64,000 nt of DNA, from positions 186,001 to 250,000 of the forward strand of contig NC_092572.1 of the NCBI RefSeq assembly GCF_037975245.1, read 5' to 3'. This DNA comes from Apostichopus japonicus. Its lineage: Eukaryota > Echinodermata > Holothuroidea > Aspidochirotida > Stichopodidae. The notes beneath the pieces were generated by a model. The model saw only the letters and a list, made by a program, of their open reading frames with translations, was not told where the DNA came from and did not search any database. Shown here in pieces: positions 46,383 through 58,300 of the stretch; the first letter of the stretch is position 1; the number at the start of each line of letters is the position of its first letter. The translations under genes and the position numbers were made by a program.

Positions 46383-49300
46383 CTGGAAAAAAAAATAATA
46401 CAGGAGTCATAGCAAGCAGTTAAGTCTACAGATAAATGAAACTGAAGTATAGCATTGTTTACAATATTTCCACCAAGTATATTAATATTACGGCAGAATT
46501 ATCAGTCTAAGTATAACTGACATGCAAATAACAGTGTTACTTCAGCTAAAATACAAAAAACTGTCTAAGCATTACAGAAATACAAATAACCATCTTAGTA
46601 TAATTGAAATACAAATAACAGTCTTTGTGTAGTTAAAGTACAATATATAGTAATTATAGTATAGCTCTAGCATATATATCACATACAAATAAGTCTTAAT
46701 ATAGCTGAGACACAAATAACAGTCTTTGTGTAGTTAAAGTACAACACATAGTAATTATAGTATAGCTCTAGCATATATCACATACATATAAGTCTTAATA
46801 TAGCTGAGACACAAATAACAGTCTTTGTGAGTTAGTACAATATACAGTAATTATAGTATAGCTCTAGCATATATCACATACAAATAAGTCTTAATATAGC
46901 TGAGACACAAATAACAGTCTTTGTGTAGTTAAAGTACAATATATAGTAATTATAGTATCGCTCTAGCATATATCACATACAAATAAGTCTTAATATAGCT
47001 GAGACACAAATAACAGTCTTTGTGAGTTAGTACAATAAACAGTAATTATAGTATAGCTCTAGCATATATCACATACAAATAAGTCTTAATATAGCTGAGA
47101 CACAAATAACAGTCTTTGTGAGTTAGTACAATATACAGTAATTATAGTACAGCTCTAGCATATATCACATGTGTGTAGTTAAAGTACAATATATAGTAAT
47201 TATAGTATAGCTCTAGCATATATCACATACAAATAAGTCTTAATATAGCTGAGACACAAATAACAGTCTTTGTGAGTTAGTACAATATACAGTAATTATA
47301 GTATAGCTCTAGCATATATCACATGTGTGTAGTTAATGTACAACTTATAGTAATTATAGTATAGCTCTAGCATATATCACATACATATAAGTCTTAATAT
47401 AGCTGAGACACAAATAACAGTCTTTGTGAGTTAGTACAATATATAGTAATTATAGTATAGCTCTAGCATATAACACATGTGTGTAGTTAAAGTACAATAT
47501 ATAGTAATTATAGTATAGCTCTAGCATATATCACATACATATAAGTCTTAATATAGCTGAGACACAAATAATAGTCTTTGTGTAGTTAAAGTACAATATA
47601 TAGTAATTATAGTATAGCTCTAGCATATAACACATACAAATAAGTCTTAATATAGCTGAGACACAAATAACAGTCTTTGTGAGTTAGTACAATATATAGT
47701 AATTATAGTATAGCTCTAGCATATAACACATGTGTGTAGTTAAAGTACAATATATAGTAATTATAGTATAGCTCTAGCATATATCACATACATATAAGTC
47801 TTAATATAGCTGAGACACAAATAATAGTCTTTGTGTAGTTAAAGTACAATATATAGTAATTATAGTATAGCTCTAGCATATATCACATACAAATAAGTCA
47901 TAGTATAATTGAAATACAAATAACAGTCTTTGTGTAGTTAAAGTACAATATATATATAGCTCTAGCATATATCACATACAAATAAGTCTTAGTATAATTG
48001 AAATACAAAAATCAGTTTATGTCTAGCTGAAATACAAATTAGTCTTAGAAAAGATAATAAACAAATAACAGTTTTACTATAGTTGACACATTGCTATGAC
48101 TGTTTACAGAACAAATCACACAACTGCTAATTGGACTTTTAATATTGAAAGAAATGCTAATACAACTCTTTCTTGGGTGTGGAACTATGCTATTGAACAG
48201 GCAACACATATATTTAAAGAAATGCTTATAAACAACTCTTTCTAGTGCATGGAACTATGCTATTGAACAGCAAACACAGATAGTTTAAGGAATGCTAATA
48301 CAACTCTTTCTTGTGCATGGAACTATGCTATTGAACAGCACACACATATATTTAAAGAAATGCTTATATACAACTCTTTCTTGTGCATGGAACTATGCTA
48401 TTGAACAGCAAACACAGATAGTTTAAGGAATGCTAATACAACTCTTTCTTGTGCATGGAACTATGCTACTGAACAGCACACACAGATAGTTTAAGAAATG
48501 CTTATACACAACTCTTGCTTGTGCATGGAACTATGCTATTGAACAGCACACACATATATTTAAAGAAATGCTTATATACAACTCTTTCTTGTGCATGGAA
48601 CTATGCTATAGAACAGCAAACACAGATAGTTTAAGGAATGCTAATACAACTCTTTCTTGTGCATGGAACTATGCTATTGAACAGCACACACATATATTTA
48701 AAGAAATGCTTATATACAACTCTTTCTTGTGCATGGAACTATGCTATAGAACAGCAAACACAGATAGTTTAAGGAATGCTAATACAACTCTTTCTTGTGC
48801 ATGGAACTATGCTATTGAACAGCACACACATATATTTAAAGAAATGCTTATATACAACTCTTTCTTGTGCATGGAACTATGCTATTGAACAGCACACACA
48901 GATAGTTTAAGAAATGCTTATACACAACTCTTGCTTGTGCATGGAACTATGCTATTGAACAGCACACACATATATTTAAAGAAATGCTTATATACAACTC
49001 TTTCTTGTGCATGGAACTATGCTATTGAACAGCAAACACAGATAGTTTAAGGAATGCTAATACAACTCTTTCTTGTGCATGGAACTATGCTACTGAACAG
49101 CACACACAGATAGTTTAAGAAATGCTTATACACAACTCTTGCTTGTGCATGGAACTATGCTATTGAACAGCAAACACAGATAGTTTAAGGAATGCTAATA
49201 CAACTCTTGCTTGTGCATGGAACTATGCTATTGAACAGCACACACATATATTTAAAGAAATGCTTATATACAACTCTTTCTTGTGCATGGAACTATGCTA

Positions 49301-52300
49301 TTGAACAGCACACACAGATAGTTTAAGGAATGCTTATACACAACTCTTGCTTGTGCATGGAACTATGATATTGAACAGCACACACAAATACAGTAGTTTA
49401 AGGAATGCTAATACAACTCTTTCTTGTGCATGTTAGAATAAAAGTATTGAATTTCACAATAAGGAATGGGTCATAATGTGGTTGACTCATGTTCATCTAG
49501 GCAGCACTTCATTTGTTTAGATGCAGCATCAAAACAATACTGACTTATTTCTTGAAGAAGGGAAGACATGATTTACCTTAAATGTAACTGGCTAACTATT
49601 TAGTTGGTGAGTACACTACATTGGTATTAGCAATGTGCAGCACTATCAGAAATTGAGAATATGCTCAACAGTGTTAAAGCATAAAGTACAACATCACCAA
49701 GAGAAGAGACAACATAGTCATATACAATGGTTACACAAATAAAAAATTACCTTTCGTCATCATATTTATGCCATTTCTGTTGTTTGGCATGTTTGCACAC
49801 TGCAACATAATGACCGTGATATATGGACCCAAAGTGATTTACTGTGCCATGAAGGTTATACTTGAAGTTACTGCTATCAGAACCTGTGCATTACAAAAGA
49901 TGAAACACAGCAATAAAATATAACAATAATAAGCATTAAGAGTTGTTTCCCTGTGGTAGATGGTGGGAATCAGCATGTCAGGTGAGTAACATCAACATGT
50001 CAGATGAGTAACATCACCATGTCAGATGAGTAACATCAGCATGTCAGATGAGTAACATCAACATGTCAGATGAGTAACATCAGCATGTCAGATGAGTAAC
50101 ATCAACATGTCAGATGAGTAACATCACCATGTCAGATGAGTAACATCAGCATGTCAGATGAGTAACATCAACATGTCAGATGAGTAACATCAACATGTCA
50201 GATGAGTAACATCAACATGTCAGATGAGTAATATCAGCATGTCAGATGAGTAACATCAGCATGTCAGATGAGTAACATCAACATGTCAGATGAGTAACAT
50301 CAGCATGTCAGATGAGTAACATCACCATGTTAGATGAATAACATCAGCATGTCAGATGAGTAACATCAGCATATCAGATGAGTAACATCAGCATGTTGAA
50401 TGAATAACAGATCAGCATATCAGATGAGTAACAACAGCATGTCAGATGAGTAACATCAGCATGTCAGATGAGTAACATCAGCATGTCAGATGAGTAACAT
50501 CAGCATGTCAGATGAGTAACATCAACATGTCAGGTGAGTAACATCAGCATGTCAGATGAGTAACATCAACATGTCAGATGAATAAGGTCCATGTCAGATG
50601 AGTAACATCAGCATGTCAGGTGAGTAACATCAGCATGTCAGATGAGTAACATCAGCATGTCAGATGAGTAACATCAGCATGTCAGATGAGTAACATCAGC
50701 ATGTCAGATGAATAAGGTCCATGTCAGATGAGTAACATCAGCATATCAGATGAATAAAATCAGCATGTCAGATGAGTAACATCAGCATATCAGATGAATA
50801 AAATCAGCATGTTGAATGAATAACAGATCAGCATATCAGATGAGTAACAACAGCATGTCAGATGAAAACCTTTGAAATGTCAGTTGAATAACATGAACAT
50901 GTCAGATGAGTAACACCAACATGTCAGACGAATAACATCAGAGATTGCTGGCAGACAAGACACATTTATACCCTGTTTGAGTTGTTGAAGAGAGATTGCT
51001 GGGTGAAAGTTACAATGTATTTAATAAGTAGCTTCACAGTGCCAACCATTTTAATGTATGCAAGGGGCTTTTCCTCTTTACATGTTGCTGCTCCTTTACA
51101 ACTCACGTGAATCATCAGCTGCATATCTTTCCAAGTTTAATTCTTGCAGCGGAAAATCAACAAATGTGGAGAGTTTGCTCCTCCCTGAAAATCGTTTTAA
51201 ATCTGAAAAAAGTTAGTTGAGGAACATTTTTAGCATATGAAAATTATTTAAAATAATTCTGTTAAGGCCTAACAGGTTCCCTCTTTGGCAAACATCAAAT
51301 GGAGAGTAACTGGAGCAACAATACTGATGTTCTTCCACATCCCAGTTGTTTAATAACAGATGATGCAGAGTCAAACAACCTTAGAGTTCTGCTTTCAATA
51401 TTCAGCTTTGAACAAGTTAGTTAATTTGACAATATGTTTTATATATTATTTGAAGAATTAAGGAATGAAAATCACAAATAAAGAAACAGAAGGGGGGGGG
51501 GATGATAATCCAATAGAATGACCATAAATGTTAAGAGTTGGTTTGTTAGCCTAATAAACATGAAAATGAGAAAATAATTAAAAAGGAAACAAAAATCATA
51601 CAGATGTTGTCAGACTGACACTGAGTTGGGAATTACTTATTGAAGCAGAGGGGTGCCCACCAACCCACCACCCTCAACCAAACAGACCATCAATGCCTCC
51701 TGGGGTAGAGTGGAGATTTTCTGTTTATAATGGCACTTTTGATAACTTTGGCTTATAATGAGTGCCTCATAAGTGTTTGGTAATATAATAAACCTGAGCG
51801 TAGAATACACAAGTACCTGTTTAATACATTATCATGTAATACTTTTAGCTCACTAGGTGTATCCAGTATCTCCTATGTAAACTATACAGTATTGCTCACT
51901 AGTTTTGTTCCAGCACCTGTTCATTAACATGTATTAATATTAACTCACTAGGTGTGTCCAGTATCTCGTCTGTATATTATACAGTAATGCTCACTAGTTT
52001 TGTTCCAGCACCTGTTCATTAACATGTATTAATATTAACTCACTAGGTGTGTCCAGTATCTCGTCTGTATATTATACAGTAATGCTCACTAGTTTTGTTC
52101 CAGCACCTGTTCATTAACATGTATTAATATTAACTCACTAGGTGTGTCCAGTATCTCGTCTGTATATTATACAGTAATGCTCACTAGTTTTGTTCCAGCA
52201 CCTGTTCATTAACATGTATTAATATTAACTCACTAGGTGTGTCCAGTATCTCGTCTGTATATTATACAGTAATGCTCACTAGTTTTGTTCCAGCACCTGT

Positions 52301-55300
52301 TCATTAACATGTATTAATATTAACTCACTAGGTGTGTCCAGTATCTCGTCTGTATATTATACAGTAATGCTCACTAGTTTTGTTCCAGCACCTGTTCATT
52401 AACATGTATTAATATTAACTCACTAGGTGTGTCCAGTATCTTGTATGTATATTATACAGTAATGCTCACTAGTTTTGTTCCAGCACCTGTTCATTAACAT
52501 GTATTAATATTAACTCACTAGGTGTGTCCAGTATCTCGTCTGTATATTATACAGTAATGCTCACTAGTTTTGTTCCAGCACCTGTTCATTAACATGTATT
52601 AATATTAACTCACTAGGTGTGTCCAGTATCTCGTCTGTATATTATACAGTAATGCTCACTAGTTTTGTTCCAGCACCTGTTCATTAACATGTATTAATAT
52701 TAGCTCACTAGGTGTGTCCAGTATCTTGTATGTATATTATACAGTAATGCTCACTAGTTTTGTTCCAGCACCTGTTCATTAACATGTATTAATATTAGCT
52801 CACTAGGTGTGTCCAGTATCTTGTATGTATATTATACAGTAATGCTCACTAGTTTTGTTCCAGCACCTGTTCATTAACATGTATTAATATTAGCTCACTA
52901 GGTGTGTCCAGTATCTTGTATGTATATTATACAGTAATGCTCACTAGTTTTGTTCCAGCACCTGTTCATTAACATGTATTAATATTAGCTCACTAGGTGT
53001 GTCCAGTATCTTGTATGTATATTATACAGTAATGCTCACTAGTTTTGTTCCAGCACCTGTTCATTAACATGTATTAATATTAACTCACTAGGTGTGTCCA
53101 GTATCTCGTCTGTATATTATACAGTAATGCTCACTAGTTTTGTTCCAGCACCTGTTCATTAACATGTATTAATATTAACTCACTAGGTGTGTCCAGTATC
53201 TCGTCTGTATATTATACAGTAATGCTCACTAGTTTTGTTCCAGCACCTGTTCATTAACATGTATTAATATTAGCTCACTAGGTGTGTCCAGTATCTTGTA
53301 TGTATATTATACAGTAATGCTCACTAGTTTTGTTCCAGTACCTGTTATATACATTAACATGTATTAATATTAACTCACTAGGTGTGTCCAGTATCTTGTA
53401 TGCTCACTAGTTTTGTTCCAGTACCTGTTATATACATTATCATGTAATACTATTAGCTCACTAGGTGTATCCAGTACCTCCTTATACTAGTGTTTGCACG
53501 GGGTATCTGGGTACCCGGTACTCACCCGACGCAATACTACCTGGTTCCCAATTTATTACCCGAACCCTACGCAAAGTGTGATTTTTTTGGCAAGATTTAG
53601 GTTAGGCAAGATTTTCTCCACTGATTTAGTGTGGTGTTAGGCTACCATGAAGTCAAAGATAACAGCAATAATGAAAGTATTCCATGGATATCTTCTAAGT
53701 GCTTTACAATTACAGCGAATGAACAGATGGTACGGCTAGATTTCTACATTGACTTACTGTGGTGTAAGGCTACCATGTGGAAAAACTTCAAAGAATTCGC
53801 ACAATTATTTTTTTTTTCATTCGTTTATTTCATAGCATGCAATAATGCTAGCTCACTGCATTGTGACCAGAATTTGTTTAAATAACATTGAGGATTTTTA
53901 AAACGCAGACATATACACCGATAATGGTGCTCAAAGGGAATACCAATAATATTGACCTTGGCAACGACAACCAGTCAAACATAAAGACAATCCCTCAACA
54001 TGGCAACAGCTAAACATTGCCCAACTAACAATTTATCTCACAGGTCCCCATTCATTTACCTGGGTGAAGAGAGACAATGTCAGAGATAAACTTAACAATT
54101 TATCTCACAGGTCCCCATTCATTTACCTGGGTGAAGAGAGACAATGTCCGAGATAAACTTAACAATGTATCTCACAGGTCCCCATTCATTTACCTGGGTG
54201 AAGAGAGACAATGTCAGAGATACTGTAAACGTAACAATTTATCTCACAGGTCCCCATACATTTACCTGGGTGAAGAGAGACAATGTCAGAGATAAACTTA
54301 ACAATTTATCTCACAGGTCCCCATTCATTTACCTGGGTGAAGAGAGACAATGTCAGAGATAAACTTAACAATTTATCTCACAGGTTCCCATTCATTTACC
54401 TGGGTGAAGAGAGACAATGTCAGAGATAAACTTAACAATTTATCTCACAGGTCCCCATTCATTTACCTGGGTGAAGAGAGACAATGTCAGAGATAAACTG
54501 ACCTGACCTGCAAACCTTAGATTCACTGCCTTAACCACACTCTCATGTTCATTATTTTTATTATCATATGTGAAAGTAAGGATACGTATCACTAAGACTG
54601 GCGGGAACCTCTGTATGGATAATGTCTTTGTACAGACCTGCAAGGACTTACACCGATCACACATCTAAAAATTAAACAAAAAGAAAGTTAATGTATGCTT
54701 CATAAGTGAAAGAAATGGGTATCAAATACTACTTGAGGACAAACATTAAGAACCAATATATCTAATACTGTGTAAATAGACTCACATTAAGAACAAATAT
54801 ATCTAACTGTGTAAATAAACCCACATCGAGAACCAATATATCTAAAACTGTGTAAATAAACTCACATTAAGAACTAATATATCTAACTGTGTAAATAAAC
54901 CCACATCAACAACCAATATATCTAAAACTGTGTAAATAAACCCACATCGAAAACCAATATATCTAACTGTATAAATAAAAACCACATCAAGAGCCAAAAT
55001 ATCTAACTGTGTAAATAAACCCATATCAAGAACCAATAAATCTAACTGTGTGAATAAACCCATATCTAAAACCAATATATCTAACTGTGTGCATAAACCC
55101 ATATTAAGAACCAATATATCTAACTGTGTAAATAATCCCACATCGAGAACCAATATATCTAACTGTGTAAATAAAACCACATCAAGAGCCAAAATATCTA
55201 ACTGTGTAAATGAACCCACACCAAGAGCCAAAATATCTAACTGTGTAAATAAACCCACATCAAGAACCAATAAATCTAACTGTGTGAATAAACCCATATC

Positions 55301-58300
55301 TAAAACCAATATATCTAACTGTGTGCATAAACCCATAATAAGAACCAATATATCTAACTGTGTAAATAATCCCACACTAAGTACCAATATATTTAACTGT
55401 GTAAATAAACCCACACCAAGAACCAATATATTAACTGTGTAAATTTAACCCACATCAGGAATCAATATATCTAACTGTGTGAATAAACCATCGAGAACCA
55501 ATATATCTAACTGTGAAAATAAAAACACATCAAGAACCAATATATCTAACTGTGTAAATAAACCCACATTGAGAACCAACATATCTAACTTTGTGAATAA
55601 ACCCACATTAAGAACCAATATATCTAACTGTGTAAATAAACCCACATTAAAAACCAATATATTTAACTGTGTGAATAAACTCACATCGAGAACAAATATA
55701 TCTAACTGGGTTAATAAACCCACATCAAGAACCAATATATCTAACTGTGTAAATAAACCCACATCAAGAACCAATATATCTAACTGTGTAAATAAACCCA
55801 CATTGAGAACCAATATATCTAAAACTCTGTAAATAAACCCACATTAAGAACCAATATATCTAACTGTGTAAATAATCCCACATCGAGAACCAATATATCT
55901 AACTTTGTGAATAAACCCAAATTAAAAACCAATATATCTAACTGTGTGAATAAACCCACATCAAGAAGCAATATATCTAACTGTATAAATAAACCCACAT
56001 CAACACCAATATATCTAACTGTGTGAATAAACCCACATATATAACATACCGGTTTCTCCTCTTTGTCCAGCACTTCCGATCTTGTGAAATGTTGAAGGCA
56101 ATCATTCAATGTAACACTACCTTGTTCCTGTGCAAAAACAAATATAAGTCTGTTATCAGGCATTCTGTTCATTAAAATTTCGGATAGATTTACTACCAAG
56201 ACATTCACCTTATATTTTACAATTCTATTGTATAAGTTAGACTTTCTCGGATCCTAAGGGCTCTTGCTAGAATAGAAATCTCATATTCTTTAACTGTTCT
56301 TGTAAATAATTTGCAGTTTCACAAAAAATTTCAGTTTTTTTCTTTGACCCTTGGACACCTTATATTTTATTTCATTTAGCAACCTTAACTAGTGTTCATG
56401 CAAATGTGTTCCACTTTAGGAAATGACATCTAACACAGCTATGCAAAATGAAACCAGAAAGCCAGAAGGCTTTGTTATTTCTTGCCTCATGATTCATAGA
56501 GCAACTGAGGGAATGTGTACTAAAGTCAAGTACCAGAACATCAGAATAGAGTAACAGGAAACTTGACCCTTCTGAGAATGAGTTACAGCAGGGTCATCTA
56601 AAGTCAAGTACCAGAACATCAGAATAGAGTAACAGATAACTTGACCCTTCTGAGAATGAGTTACAGCAGGGTCATCTAAAGTCAAGTACCAGAACATCAG
56701 AATAGAGTAACAGATTACTTGACCCTTCTGAGAATGAGTTACAGCTGGGTCATCTAAAGTCAAGTACCAGAACATCAGAATAGAGTAACAGATAACTTGA
56801 CCCTTCTGAGAATGAGTTACAGCAGGGTCATCTAAAGCCAAGTACCAGAACATCAGAATAGAGTAACAGGTAACTTGACCCTTCTGAGAATGAGTTACAG
56901 CAGGGTCATCTAAAGTCAAGTACCAGAACATCAGAATAGAGTAACAGATTACTTGACCCTTCTGAGAATGAGTTACAGCAGGGTCATCTAAAGTCAAGTA
57001 CCAGAACATCAGAATAGAGTACAACAGATAACTTGACCCTTCTGAGAATGAGTTACAGCAGGGTCATCTAAAGTCAAGTACCAGAACATCAGAATAGAGT
57101 AACAGATTACTTGACCCTTCTGAGAATGAGTTACAGCAGGGTCATCTAAAGTCAAGTACCAGAACATCAGAATAGAGTAACAGATAACTTGACCCTTCTG
57201 AGAATGAGTTACAGCAGGGTCATCTAAAGTCAAGTACCAGAACATCAGAATAGAGTAACGGATTACTTGACCCTTCTGAGAATGAGTTACAGCAGGGTCA
57301 TCTAAAGTCAAGTACCAAAACATCAGAATAGAATAACAGGTTACTTGACCCTTCTGAGAATGAGTTACAGCAGGGTCATCTAAAGTCAAGTACCAGAACA
57401 TCAGAATAGAGTTACAGATTACTTGACCCTTCTGAGAATGAGTTACAGCAGGGTCATCTAAAGTCAAGTACCAGAACATCAGAATAGAGTAACAGATTAC
57501 TTGACCCTTCTGAGAATGAGTTACAGCAGGGTCATCTAAAGTCAAGTACCAGAACATCAGAATAGAGTAACAGATTACTTGACCCTTCTGAGAATGAGTT
57601 ACAGCAGGGTCATCTAAAGTCATGTACCAGAACATCAGAATAGTGTAACAGATTACTTGACCCTTCTGAGAATGAGTTACAGCAGAGTCATCTAAAGTCA
57701 AGTACCAGAACATCAGAATAGAGTAACAGATTACTTGACCCTTCTGAGAATGAGTTACAGCAGGGTCATCTAAAGTCAAGTACCAGAACATCAGAATAGA
57801 GTAACAGGTTACTTGACCCTTCTGAGAATGAGTTACAGCAGGGTCATCTAAAGTCAAGTACCAGAACATCAGAATAGAGTAACAGATAACTTGACCCTTC
57901 TGAGAATGAGTTACAGCAGGGTCATCTAAAGTCAAGTACCAGAACATCAGAATAGAGTTCAGGTTACTTGACCCTTCTGAGAATGAGTTACAGCAGGGTC
58001 ATCTAAAGTCAAGTACCAGAACATCAGAATAGAGTAACAGATTATCTGACCCTTCTGAGAATGAGTTACAGCAGGGTCATCTAAAGTCAAGTACCAGAAA
58101 ATCAGAATAGCGTAACAGATAACTTGACCCTTCTGAGAAAGAGTTACAGCAGGGTCATCTAAAATCAAGTACCAGAACATCAGAATAGAGTAACAGGTTA
58201 CTTGACCCTTCTGAGAATGAGTTACAGCAGGGTCATCTAAAGTCAAATACCAGAACATCAGAATAGAGTAACAGATTACTTGACCCTTCTGAGAATGAGT

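Noticed and set aside
49965-50945. CRISPR-like short regular repeats
   Set aside because: The 22-bp units (and the 39-bp and 50-bp ones) are contiguous tandem repeats without unique spacers, in intron-bearing eukaryotic DNA.
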